NCBI RefSeq assembly: GCF_052117125.1 | Contig: NZ_JBQKJT010000009.1 | Coordinates: forward strand, 1-64,000 | Length of the DNA stretch: 64,000 bases | Direction of reading: 5' to 3' | Source: Avoscillospira_A sp052117125 | Lineage (GTDB): Bacteria > Bacillota > Clostridia > Oscillospirales > Oscillospiraceae | Shown: one piece after another, positions 23,868-31,912 of the stretch | Numbering within the stretch: position 1 is the stretch's first letter | How the letters are laid out: each line of letters begins with the position of its first letter | Position numbers and translations under genes: made by a program | The notes under the pieces: model-generated | The model's input: the letters and a program-made list of their open reading frames with translations, nothing else | What the model was told of the DNA's origin: nothing | The model's database searches: none

Positions 23868-24001
23868 TTTTCGGGCTTCCTGAAGAGTTTGTACAAAAGC
23901 GAATAGCGGCCATTCGTTCCGTCAACAATGGGAACAGAACCCAAGGACCGATGGAACGGGGCTTTCTTCACTGCGACACTATAATAATATAAGGAGATGC
24001 C

Positions 24002-24871
24002 ATGAACGCTGCAAACACCAAAAAACGCGTCCTGGACGTGCTGCTGATCACGATCGGTTCGGCGCTGTACGCCCTGGGCTTTGATCTGTTCCTGCGGCCC
24101 TATGATATCACCGGCGGCGGCCTGTCGGGTCTTGCCATGATTGTGGCGGAGCTGACGGGCTTCAATGCCATCGGTACCATGTCCCTGATCGCCAATATCC
24201 CGCTGTTTCTCATCGGCTGGAAACGGTTGGGCCGATTCTTCTTCCTGGGTTCCCTGCTGGGCATGGTGACGCTGTCGGTGTTCATCGACGTGTTTGTATT
24301 CCTGCCGGTGGTGCATACAGAACCCCTGCTGGCCGGCTTGTTCGGCGGTGTCATCGCCGGCTTTGGACTGGGTCTGGTGTTCCTGCGGGGCGCGTCTACC
24401 GGCGGTATCGACATTCTGGCCCGGCTGGCCCGCCAGCGCTCCCGCCGGTTTCCCATCGGCAAGATCATGCTGGCCATTGACTGCGTTATTGTGGTGCTCA
24501 ACGGCATTGTCTTTGAGGATGTCAACAAGGCGCTGTACAGCGCCGTTGCCCTGTATATCATGTCTGTGGTCATGGACGGCGTCATTTACGGCCGCAACGA
24601 TTCCGGCGTGTTCCTGATCATCTCGGAGAAATACCGGGAGATTGCCGACGAGATCGACCGGAAGCTGGACCGGGGCGCCACGCTGCTGCCCGCCACCGGC
24701 GCCTATACCAATCAGCCGAAAACCGTCATTCTCTGCGCTGTCAAGGAGGCCCAGGTGGGTCAGCTCCAACGGTTGGTGACGGAGCTGGACCCGGAAGCGT
24801 TCCTCATTGTGCAGAAGGCCCACCAGATTCTGGGCGAAGGCTTCGGCCGCTATTCCGACAACAGCCTGTAG
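24002..24871 (+). CDS. YitT family membrane protein
   Basis: A 289-residue protein. The first ~200 residues are a multi-helix membrane domain with the YitT/DUF161 pattern (ALGFDLFLRPYDITGGGLSG, GLVFLRGASTGGIDILAR). The C-terminal ~80 residues form the DUF2179 sensor-like domain (IISEKYREIADEIDRKLDRG, TLLPATGAYTNQPKTVILC). The family is widespread in Firmicutes; transport function is suspected but unproven. Start ATG 24002 has AAGGAGATGCC upstream. The lipoprotein gene begins 13 bases after its stop. Confidence 0.9.
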   Translation: MNAANTKKRVLDVLLITIGSALYALGFDLFLRPYDITGGGLSGLAMIVAELTGFNAIGTMSLIANIPLFLIGWKRLGRFFFLGSLLGMVTLSVFIDVFVFLPVVHTEPLLAGLFGGVIAGFGLGLVFLRGASTGGIDILARLARQRSRRFPIGKIMLAIDCVIVVLNGIVFEDVNKALYSAVALYIMSVVMDGVIYGRNDSGVFLIISEKYREIADEIDRKLDRGATLLPATGAYTNQPKTVILCAVKEAQVGQLQRLVTELDPEAFLIVQKAHQILGEGFGRYSDNSL

Positions 24872-24884
24872 GGGAGGGATGACC

Positions 24885-25958
24885 ATGAAGCGACTGGTCC
24901 TGCTGCCGGTGCTGCTGGTCCTGCTGACCGGATGCAGCGCCCTGGTGAACTCCTCATATCTCCATGTGTCGCCCTACACGGAACCGGTGAAGCAGGAGAG
25001 CGAGGAGGCTTATCAGACGGCGGAGAACTATCTGAGTCTGAAAAACGCCTTGCTCTACTTTGTGGAAAACGGACTGGAACAGGGCAGCATCCGTGTGTAC
25101 GACTACTCCGGCGACCTGACGGCGGAGCTGCCCGAAGCCGTCCGGGAGGTGACGAAAAAGGACCCCCTGGGCGTCTATGCCGTGGAGACCATGGAGGCGG
25201 AATCGTCGCTGATCGTGGCCTATCAGGAAATCCGAGTGGATATCGCGTTCCGCCGGACGCCGGAACAGATCGCGGCCATTGAGCCGTCCACTTCCATGAA
25301 CGCCCTGAAGGAGCGCTTGGAAAAAGCCATGGCCGACTATGAGACGGAAGTGACGGCCCGGGTTTCCTACTACAACGACGAGGACGTGGCTGCTATTCCC
25401 CGTGAGTACTACCGGTCCCATCCGGCGGAAGCCATGGAAATGCCCCAGGTGACTGTCAATGTCTACCCGGAAGAGGGCAGCTACGTCCGAATCATTGAGG
25501 TACTTATGGAGTATACCAACACGGCGGAGCAGCTGCGGCAGTATCGGGAGGCGGTTCAGACCAGCGCCCACGCGGCCCAGGAATATGTCCGCTACCGGGA
25601 GACTGACACGGATAAATTACAGCTGCTGTATACGTACTTGCAGGAGCGGTTTTCCTATGTGGCCATCGATACGGCCACACCGGCGTATTCCTTCCTATGC
25701 GACGGTATCGCCACCAGTGAAGGCGCGGCCCGGAGCCTCCAAATTATCTGCGACGAGATGGATTTGGAGTGTCACACGGTGGAGGGCACCCGAGACGGAA
25801 AGCCCTACATATGGAATATTGTGGCCGTGGACGGCGTCTACTGCCACGTGGACCTGTACCGGCTGCTGATGGACGGCAGCGAGGGATTGCTGCTGCTCCA
25901 GGACGGGGCCATGACCGGCTACGACTGGGACCGGGAGGCCTATCCGGCCTGTTCGTAA
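24885..25958 (+). CDS. Transglutaminase-like lipoprotein, catalytic His missing
   Basis: A 357-residue lipoprotein: signal peptide with lipobox LLTGC (Cys ~17) and a long helical middle. The C-terminal ~100 residues have a transglutaminase-like fold. The expected Cys is present (FLCDGIATSEGAARSLQ) and the last acid is present (VYCHVDLYR), but the HAWN motif that supplies the catalytic His reads YIWN. So the domain is likely inactive as a protease or amidase and may bind ligand or wall polymer. Start ATG 24885, nine bases after GGGAGGG. It is in an operon with YitT. Confidence 0.75.
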   Translation: MKRLVLLPVLLVLLTGCSALVNSSYLHVSPYTEPVKQESEEAYQTAENYLSLKNALLYFVENGLEQGSIRVYDYSGDLTAELPEAVREVTKKDPLGVYAVETMEAESSLIVAYQEIRVDIAFRRTPEQIAAIEPSTSMNALKERLEKAMADYETEVTARVSYYNDEDVAAIPREYYRSHPAEAMEMPQVTVNVYPEEGSYVRIIEVLMEYTNTAEQLRQYREAVQTSAHAAQEYVRYRETDTDKLQLLYTYLQERFSYVAIDTATPAYSFLCDGIATSEGAARSLQIICDEMDLECHTVEGTRDGKPYIWNIVAVDGVYCHVDLYRLLMDGSEGLLLLQDGAMTGYDWDREAYPACS

Positions 25959-25986
25959 ATAATCCTGAAAATTCTACACAATCTGG

Positions 25987-26015
25987 TTGACAAACGACGA
26001 TGTCCACGCTATAAT
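25987..26015 (+). promoter_or_regulatory. tRNA-Gly promoter flanked by an inverted repeat
   Basis: TTGACA (25987-25992), 17 bases, TATAAT (26010-26015): a perfect consensus. CGACGATG (25995-26002) and CATCGTCG (26023-26030) are an 8-base perfect inverted repeat bracketing the -10 box, unusual for a tRNA gene. Confidence 0.8.
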
Positions 26016-26032
26016 AAATGAGCATCGTCGAT

Positions 26033-26108
26033 GCGGGTGTAGCTCATCTGGTAGAGCGCCACCTTGCCAAGGTGGAGGTAGCGAGTTCGAGCCTCGTCAC
26101 CCGCTCCA
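26033..26108 (+). tRNA. tRNA-Gly (anticodon GCC)
   Basis: The cloverleaf is complete: acceptor GCGGGTG (26033-26039) with CACCCGC (26098-26104), D arm with AGCTC...GAGC, anticodon stem CCACC/GGTGG around TTGCCAA, T loop GTTCGAGCC, discriminator T and an encoded CCA (26106-26108). It decodes GGC/GGU glycine codons. Confidence 0.97.
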
Positions 26109-26146
26109 AGCCGGAGCAAGCTGTGTACCGCTTGCTTCGGCTTTTT
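26109..26146 (+). terminator. tRNA-Gly terminator
   Basis: The stem AGCCGGAGCAAGC / GCTTGCTTCGGCT begins one base after the encoded CCA and is followed by TTTTT (26142-26146). Confidence 0.9.
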
Positions 26147-26281
26147 CATAATCTACAGGACGTCGCCCGACGGTTTCCCCAGGGGTGGGACGGCGTTTGT
26201 TACGATTTGTGCGTTTGGACAATTCCTACGGGGATTGTCCAATTTTGTTTATTTGACTCTTAGAAACGGAAGTGAAGGGAC

Positions 26282-27211
26282 ATGAGCCAACAGGAATTTA
26301 TTACGGGAAAATGCAGCCAGTGCGGCGAGGAACTGCGCATTCCTGCCCATCTGGAAACCTTCTCCTGTATGTATTGCGGAGCCCGGCTGACGCCGAAGGA
26401 CCTGGTGGAAGAGCTGACGCCGTTGCATTTGGAGGGCGATCCGGACCAGCTGATGGAGCGGGTCACCCGGGATCTGCTGTCCTGTGTCGAGGGCCGGGAG
26501 GGACTGCGCAAGGAGATCAGCCGCAACCGCTTTGCTGAGGCCTTTACGGCCTATGAGCAGTCCTGCCGCCCGATTTTTGACGATCTGGAATTGGCCTGCC
26601 GTCTGGCGCCGGATCGCCGGAGCGATCTGTTGCAACAGTCCGTCAATACCCTGCTGGACCAGCTGGAGCAGCGCTGGGCCGCCAAACGGGGCAGCCGTGC
26701 GCTGGCTCTGGAAGAGGACAAAATGATTGTTGCCATTTTCCTGGTGCCTATGGTGGGACGGCTGAATCTGTCGGTCAGCGATGACTTTTGTAATTTGCTC
26801 CAGCAAACTTGGGTTCAGCGGTATCCCAAGTATCCCTTCTATGTGGGTTCTTATGACGCCATTCAGGAGGGGTTCAAAAAGCGATTCAAATTCTGCTTTA
26901 TCACCACCGCCGTGTGTGAGGCCCAGGGCAAGCCCGACGACTGCGCCGAGCTGACGGCATTCCGGGCGTTCCGCGACGGCTATCTCATGGAGACGGCGGA
27001 CGGTCCCGACCTGGTGGAGGAGTATTACCGCATTGCGCCGCAGATTGTGGCCGCCATTGACGGCTGCGCCGACCGGGCTGAACGGTATGAGGCCATTCGC
27101 CGCCGGTATTTGCAGCCCTGTTACGACGCTCTCTGCAACGGCAGGGAAGGGGAGTGCAAGGCGCACTACATCCGCATGGTTCACGATCTGGAACGGGAAT
27201 ATCTCAGCTGA
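26282..27211 (+). CDS. Zinc-ribbon protein with CFI-box
   Basis: A 309-residue cytosolic protein. An N-terminal zinc ribbon (CSQCGEELRIP and CMYCGARL, residues ~11-34) is followed by a helical body. Near residue 204 it has FCFITTAVCEAQGKPDDCAEL and then FRAFRDGYL, the signature of CFI-box proteins. The CFI box is a short motif found in many otherwise unrelated bacterial proteins; its role is not known to me. Start ATG 26282 lies after GGAAGTGAAGG. Monocistronic between the tRNA terminator and a 19-base palindrome. Confidence 0.7.
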   Translation: MSQQEFITGKCSQCGEELRIPAHLETFSCMYCGARLTPKDLVEELTPLHLEGDPDQLMERVTRDLLSCVEGREGLRKEISRNRFAEAFTAYEQSCRPIFDDLELACRLAPDRRSDLLQQSVNTLLDQLEQRWAAKRGSRALALEEDKMIVAIFLVPMVGRLNLSVSDDFCNLLQQTWVQRYPKYPFYVGSYDAIQEGFKKRFKFCFITTAVCEAQGKPDDCAELTAFRAFRDGYLMETADGPDLVEEYYRIAPQIVAAIDGCADRAERYEAIRRRYLQPCYDALCNGREGECKAHYIRMVHDLEREYLS

Positions 27212-27215
27212 AACC

Positions 27216-27259
27216 AACAACATGGCCGCAGACCTGTCGGGGTCTGCGGCCATGTTGTT
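27216..27259. terminator. 19-base perfect palindrome after the CFI-box gene
   Basis: AACAACATGGCCGCAGACC (27216-27234) is exactly complementary to 27241-27259 with a six-base loop. It starts five bases after the stop codon. It lacks a T-run in the sense direction, so it may be a terminator of weak type, an mRNA 3' stabiliser or a binding site. Confidence 0.6.
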
Positions 27260-27291
27260 GGGCCGTTAAAAAATTACACAAAAAAGAGATT

Positions 27292-27374
27292 GTATAAACA
27301 ATGAATTTTTTATAGTGAATACTGCATAAATTCTTGTTTATACACTTTACATGCAGGTCTGTAAGTGGTAGAAT
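27292..27374 (+). promoter_or_regulatory. dapF-dapL promoter with distal inverted repeat
   Basis: TTTACA (27346-27351), 17 bases, TAGAAT (27369-27374). Upstream, GTATAAACAA (27292-27301) and TTGTTTATAC (27334-27343) are a perfect 10-base inverted repeat 32 bases apart, ending two bases before the -35 box. This is the likely operator region for the lysine/diaminopimelate genes. Confidence 0.65.
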
Positions 27375-27405
27375 TGGTGCATATTTTTTTGCAGGAGGTG
27401 GGGAC

Positions 27406-28275
27406 GTGCAGCTGCGTTTCACAAAAATGCAGGGGATTGGCAACGATTATGTTTATGTCTGGGGGACGGTGCCGCCAGTGCAGGATATACAGCGGCTGGC
27501 CCGGGTGGTCAGTCACCGGCGGTTCGGCGTCGGCGGTGATGGGCTGATCCTGATTCTGCCCAGTGAAACGGCGGACTTCCAGATGCGTATATTCAATGCC
27601 GACGGCTCCGAGGGCCGCATGTGCGGCAACGGTATTCGCTGCGTGGGCAAATATGTCCACGACCGGGGTTTGACCGACAAGACCCACCTTCTGGTGGAAA
27701 CGCTGTCCGGTATCCGGGAGCTGTGGCTTCACTTAGACGGGCAGGGACAGACGGAGTCGGTCACCGTAGACATGGGAAAAGCCGTATGGGACCCGGCGGC
27801 CATACCGGTGGACACCAGTCTGCCGCGGTTTGTGGCACAACCGGTGACCGCTGACGGCGTGACATATGAAATGACCTGTGTCAGCATGGGCAATCCCCAC
27901 GGCGTCATCTTCTGCGGTGACGTGGACGGTCTGGACCTGGAACGCATCGGCCCCGGCCTGGAATGCCATGCCCTGTTTCCGGAGCGGATCAATACGGAAT
28001 TTGTCCGGGTCCTGGACCGCACCCGGTTACAGATGCGGGTGTGGGAGCGCGGCAGCGGCGAGACGCTGGCCTGTGGAACCGGAGCCTGCGCGGCGGTGGC
28101 CGCGGCGGTGGAACGGGGCTTCTGTGCCTGTGACACGGACATTACGGTGCAGCTCCGGGGCGGCGATCTGACCATTCGTCAGGAACCGGACGGCACCATC
28201 CGCATGGGCGGACCGGCAGCTTTTGTGTTTGACGGGGTTATGGAGTATTGTGAGGAAGGAAGTAACGGAATATGA
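27406..28275 (+). CDS. dapF: Diaminopimelate epimerase
   Basis: A 289-residue enzyme converting LL- to meso-diaminopimelate for lysine and peptidoglycan synthesis. The two catalytic cysteines sit in NADGSEGRMCGNGIRC (near residue 76) and ETLACGTGACA (near 223). FTKMQGIGNDYVYVW is the usual start. It begins with GTG 27406 after AGGAGGTG; the open frame upstream runs through the promoter. Its stop overlaps the dapL start (ATGA), so the two are translationally coupled. Confidence 0.96.
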   Translation: MQLRFTKMQGIGNDYVYVWGTVPPVQDIQRLARVVSHRRFGVGGDGLILILPSETADFQMRIFNADGSEGRMCGNGIRCVGKYVHDRGLTDKTHLLVETLSGIRELWLHLDGQGQTESVTVDMGKAVWDPAAIPVDTSLPRFVAQPVTADGVTYEMTCVSMGNPHGVIFCGDVDGLDLERIGPGLECHALFPERINTEFVRVLDRTRLQMRVWERGSGETLACGTGACAAVAAAVERGFCACDTDITVQLRGGDLTIRQEPDGTIRMGGPAAFVFDGVMEYCEEGSNGI

Positions 28276-29453
28276 TCATGCTCAATGAACAATATCAAAA
28301 TTTGACGCCCAGCTATCTCTTTGCCGAGGTGGCCCGCCGGGCGGCGGCCTTTGCCCAGGCCCATCCCGACAAGGAGATCATCAAGCTCAGCATCGGCGAT
28401 GTGACCCGCCCCCTGGCTCCTGCGGTCATTGCGGCCATGCACAAGGCAGTAGACGAGATGGGCGAAGCCACAACCTTCCACGGCTACGGTCCGGAACAGG
28501 GATATGACTTTCTGCGGCAGGCCATTGGCCGCTATTATCAGAGCTTTGGCGTGGCGCTGGAGGCCGACGAAATTTTTGTGTCCGACGGAGCCAAGAGCGA
28601 TCTGGCCAATATCACCGATCTGTTTGACCGGGACAACAAGGTGCTGATTCCCGACCCGGTGTATCCGGTCTATGTGGACACCAACATCATGAACGGCCGG
28701 GAAATCGTCTATCTGGAGGCCAATGAGGCCAACGGGTTTCTGCCCGCGCCGCCGGACTTTGAAGCCGATCTGGTCTATCTCTGCTCGCCCAACAATCCCA
28801 CCGGCGCGGTGTACAATCGCGATCAGCTGAAGGCGTGGGTGGATTATGCCAACCGTTGGGGCGCAGTGCTGCTCTTTGACGCGGCCTATGAGTCCTTCAT
28901 CACCGACCCCAACCTGCCTCGCAGCATTTTTGAGATTCCCGGCGCCAGAACCTGCGCCATTGAATTCTGCTCTCTGTCCAAGACGGCGGGCTTTACGGGA
29001 ACCCGCTGCGGCTATACGGTGGTGCCCCAGGAGCTGGTCTTTGACGGTATGAGCCTCAACCACATGTGGAACCGCCGCCAGACTACCAAGTTCAACGGCG
29101 TGCCTTATGTGGTCCAGAGAGCGGCGGAGGCGGTGTTTACAGACGAGGCCCGGACGCAGATCCGCGCTTCCATCGCCTATTATCAGGAAAACGCCCGCGT
29201 CATTGCCGCCGGTCTCGACCGGCTGGGCATCGCCTACACCGGCGGCGTCAACTCGCCGTATCTCTGGATGCGCTGCCCCAACGGCATGGGCTCCTGGGAA
29301 TTTTTCGACGACCTGTTGCAGAAGGCCGCCGTGGTGGGTACGCCCGGCGAGGGCTTCGGCAGTTGCGGAAAGGGGTATTTCCGGCTGACGGCCTTCGGCA
29401 ACCATGAAAAGACTTTGGAAGCCATGGAGCGCATTCAGAAAGCCTACGGTTGA
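28272..29453 (+). CDS. dapL: LL-diaminopimelate aminotransferase
   Basis: A 393-residue fold-type I PLP enzyme. It makes LL-diaminopimelate directly from tetrahydrodipicolinate, bypassing the succinyl or acetyl branches. Motifs: KLSIGDVTRPL near residue 38, HGYGPEQGYDFLR, SPNNPTGA and the PLP lysine in FCSLSKTAGFTGTRCGY. The start is ATG 28272 or 28278. Pairing with dapF as a two-gene operon is typical for Clostridia that use the DapL route. Confidence 0.95.
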   Translation: MIMLNEQYQNLTPSYLFAEVARRAAAFAQAHPDKEIIKLSIGDVTRPLAPAVIAAMHKAVDEMGEATTFHGYGPEQGYDFLRQAIGRYYQSFGVALEADEIFVSDGAKSDLANITDLFDRDNKVLIPDPVYPVYVDTNIMNGREIVYLEANEANGFLPAPPDFEADLVYLCSPNNPTGAVYNRDQLKAWVDYANRWGAVLLFDAAYESFITDPNLPRSIFEIPGARTCAIEFCSLSKTAGFTGTRCGYTVVPQELVFDGMSLNHMWNRRQTTKFNGVPYVVQRAAEAVFTDEARTQIRASIAYYQENARVIAAGLDRLGIAYTGGVNSPYLWMRCPNGMGSWEFFDDLLQKAAVVGTPGEGFGSCGKGYFRLTAFGNHEKTLEAMERIQKAYG

Positions 29454-29473
29454 TCGTTTCAGCGTTATACTTG

Positions 29474-29525
29474 GAACGGCGGGGGGGGGGGGGCCCCCCC
29501 CCCCCCCCCCCCCGCCGCGTTTTTC
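29474..29525 (+). terminator. Terminator with G13/C20 homopolymer stem
   Basis: Twenty bases after the dapL stop, CGGC is followed by 13 G (29481-29493), 20 C (29494-29513) and GCCGCG then TTTTT. It has the shape of an intrinsic terminator, but the stem is pure G against pure C. Such a tract is very hard to sequence, so its exact length is doubtful. Confidence 0.6.
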
Positions 29526-29579
29526 CCCAACAGGGGAGAAGTGTCCGCAGTTGGCAGACAGTTGAGACACATTGATGAT

Positions 29580-29646
29580 TTTACAGAGATTTAACAAAAC
29601 ATTTTTTGCAATGGTTCTTGCACAATGGCCCTTGCCCTGTTATGAT
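29580..29646 (+). promoter_or_regulatory. Na/Pi symporter promoter with Pho-box-like repeats
   Basis: TTGCAC (29618-29623), 17 bases, TATGAT (29641-29646). Upstream, TTTACA (29580-29585) and TTAACA (29591-29596) are repeated with the 11-base period typical of PhoP boxes. Phosphate control is an inference supported by the gene's function. Confidence 0.55.
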
Positions 29647-29715
29647 ATGAATGTAAAGATATGTTGAAAATTGTGTAAAAGAAAAAACATTTGTGGAAAT
29701 GAGAGGTATTGTCAT

Positions 29716-31500
29716 ATGACTCCTACCGGCTACATCCTGCAAGTCATCTCCCTTTTGGGCGGCCTGGCCTTGTTCCTGTTCGGCATGGATATCATGGGTA
29801 AGGCGCTGGAGCGGCAGGCAGGCGGCAAGCTGCAGACCATCCTGGCACAGATGAGCTCCACACCCATCAAGGGCTTTATTCTGGGTCTGGCCGTCACCGC
29901 GGTCATTCAGTCATCCTCGGCTACCACCGTCATGGTTGTCGGCTTTGTCAACTCCGGTATTATGATGCTGCGGCAGGCCATCAGCATCATCATGGGTGCC
30001 AACGTGGGTACCACGGTCACATCCTGGATTCTGTCCCTGTCCAGCCTGGAGGGTGAGAGTTTCCTGGTACAGGTCTTCAAGCCCACCACGCTGGCGCCCC
30101 TCTGCGGCATCATCGGCATTGTGCTGTTCATGGCCAGCAAGAGCGAGAAGAAAAAGGGTGTCGGCACCATTCTTCTGGGCTTTACCACGCTGATGACCGG
30201 CATGGAGCTGATGTCCGGCTCCATGGAGTTCCTGAAGAATGAGCAGTGGTTTGCCAATCTGTTTGTATCCTTCCAGAACCCCATTTTCGGCGTCATTGCC
30301 GGTGCCGTGCTGACGGGCATCATTCAGTCCTCGTCGGCTTCGGTGGGTATTTTGCAGGGCCTTTGCGTCACCGGCGCCGTTACCTTTGGCGCGGCCATTC
30401 CCATCATCATGGGTCAGAACATCGGTACTTGCGTCACGGCTATGCTGGCTTCTGTGGGTACCACCAAGAACGCCCGCCGTACCGCCATTGTCCATCTCTA
30501 TTTCAATGTCATCGGTGTTGTAATCTTCCTGGCTCTGTTTTATATCATCAACGCCATCCATCCCTGGCCCTTCCTCGATGACCCGGCCAATGCCATGGGC
30601 ATCGCCGTGGTGCATACCACCTTCAACCTCTGCGCCACCGCCGTGCTGCTGCCCATGGGCCGCGTATTGGAAAAGCTGGCTATGCGGACCATCCCCGACT
30701 CTCCGGAGCCGGAGCAGACGGCTCTGCTGGACGCCCGTCTGCTGGCCACGCCTGCTGTGGCTGTGCAGCGCGCCCGGGAGATCACCTGCCGTATGGCGGA
30801 GGATGCACGTACCTGCTTCACCATGGCGGTGAATCTGACCCACGACTTCAATGAACAGAAGCTGGAACAGCTGCGGGAAACCGAAGACCGCACCGACCAG
30901 TATGAGGACGCCCTGGGTTCTTATCTGGTCAAGTTGTCGGAGGAAAATCTGGCGGTGGAGGACAACCGCCGACTCAATACCCTGCTGTACACCATTGGCG
31001 ACTTTGAACGGATTGCCGACCATGCGGTGGCCATCGGCGTCGCTGGTCAAGAGATCAAGGAAAAGCCCGTCAACTTCTCGTCTCCGGCCAAGGAAGAACT
31101 GGCCGTGCTGGAGCGTGCCGTGGGCGATGTTCTGGAGCGTACAGTCAGCGCCTTTGTGGATGTGGACCTGGAGAAAGCCGCCAAGATCGAATCCCTGGAA
31201 CAGGTCGTCGATTCTCTGGTCCGCGAGATCAAGTCCCGCCATATCGAACGACTGCGCAAGGGTATTTGTACGGTGGAATATGGCTTTGTTCTGGATGATC
31301 TGCTGACGGCCTATGAGAGAATCGCAGACCACTGTTCCTCTGTGGCGGTGGAAATGATGCAGATGTCCGCCGGTAAGATGGACCGCCACGAATACCTGGG
31401 CGCCCTGAAAGCCGGTAATCTGGATGAGAGTGCTCAATTCAACCGTCGTTATCAGGAGTACAAAGAGCGGTACCTGTTCCCTGAGGATCAGCAAAAGTAA
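29716..31500 (+). CDS. Na/Pi cotransporter family protein with PhoU-like domain
   Basis: A 594-residue protein. The N-terminal ~310 residues contain the inverted membrane repeats of the NptA/SLC34 type, each with the QSSSA motif (VIQSSSATTVMVVGF near residue 69, IIQSSSASVGILQGL near 203). The C-terminal ~240 residues are two PhoU-like helical bundles (RITYxxE-type helices around FERIADHAVAIG and YERIADHCSSVA). It imports phosphate with sodium or regulates it. Start ATG 29716 after GAGAGG. It ends in a strong shared terminator. Confidence 0.92.
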   Translation: MTPTGYILQVISLLGGLALFLFGMDIMGKALERQAGGKLQTILAQMSSTPIKGFILGLAVTAVIQSSSATTVMVVGFVNSGIMMLRQAISIIMGANVGTTVTSWILSLSSLEGESFLVQVFKPTTLAPLCGIIGIVLFMASKSEKKKGVGTILLGFTTLMTGMELMSGSMEFLKNEQWFANLFVSFQNPIFGVIAGAVLTGIIQSSSASVGILQGLCVTGAVTFGAAIPIIMGQNIGTCVTAMLASVGTTKNARRTAIVHLYFNVIGVVIFLALFYIINAIHPWPFLDDPANAMGIAVVHTTFNLCATAVLLPMGRVLEKLAMRTIPDSPEPEQTALLDARLLATPAVAVQRAREITCRMAEDARTCFTMAVNLTHDFNEQKLEQLRETEDRTDQYEDALGSYLVKLSEENLAVEDNRRLNTLLYTIGDFERIADHAVAIGVAGQEIKEKPVNFSSPAKEELAVLERAVGDVLERTVSAFVDVDLEKAAKIESLEQVVDSLVREIKSRHIERLRKGICTVEYGFVLDDLLTAYERIADHCSSVAVEMMQMSAGKMDRHEYLGALKAGNLDESAQFNRRYQEYKERYLFPEDQQK

Positions 31501-31511
31501 AGAAGATAAAA

Positions 31512-31540
31512 AAGTGCTGCCCGCCGGGCAGCACTTTTTT
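31512..31540. terminator. Bidirectional terminator between Na/Pi gene and XRE gene
   Basis: AAGTGCTGCCC/GGGCAGCACTT stem with A-run on the left and TTTTTT on the right, serving the converging genes. The XRE stop codon lies inside the T-run. Confidence 0.9.
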
Positions 31541-31742
31541 ATTCCTCGGTAATCAAAAACAGATCGTTGGGGGTACACTCCAACAACAGGCACAGGGTTT
31601 CGATGTTTTCATACCGGATGGATTTCGTCTCATTATTGACCATGCGGCTGAAATTCTGATAGCTCATGCCCAACTGCTTGTACAGCCAGTATTTTGTATG
31701 GCCGCGCTGTTCCAGAAGTGAGAGGACATTGAGTTTGACCAT
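31539..31742 (-). CDS. Small XRE-family DNA-binding protein
   Basis: A 67-residue helix-turn-helix protein of the Cro/C1 type (KLNVLSLLEQRGHTKYWLYK, QNFSRMVNNE as recognition helix, IETLCLLLECTPNDLFLI). The start at 31742 follows GGAGGG; the frame extends five residues further without a better site. Single-gene regulator of unknown target. The 155 bases upstream, on the AT-rich side, hold no other gene. Confidence 0.8.
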   Translation of the reverse strand: MVKLNVLSLLEQRGHTKYWLYKQLGMSYQNFSRMVNNETKSIRYENIETLCLLLECTPNDLFLITEE

Positions 31743-31874
31743 AAGATAGCCCTCCATAAAAAGTATAGAATGGATTAATCAGATATTATTGCAAGTGCGT
31801 TGTAAACATATAGACTAATAAAATAGCTGATGCAAACATGCGAGTACAAACATTCATCAAATAGCGGTCATAGC

Positions 31875-31905
31875 AAAAAACGGACGCCGCTCAGGCGTCC
31901 GTTTT
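31875..31905 (-). terminator. Terminator after the NuoE-like gene
   Basis: CGGACGCC/GGCGTCCG stem with six T on the minus strand (31880-31875), eight bases after the NuoE-like stop. Confidence 0.9.
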
Positions 31906-31912
31906 CCGTAAT

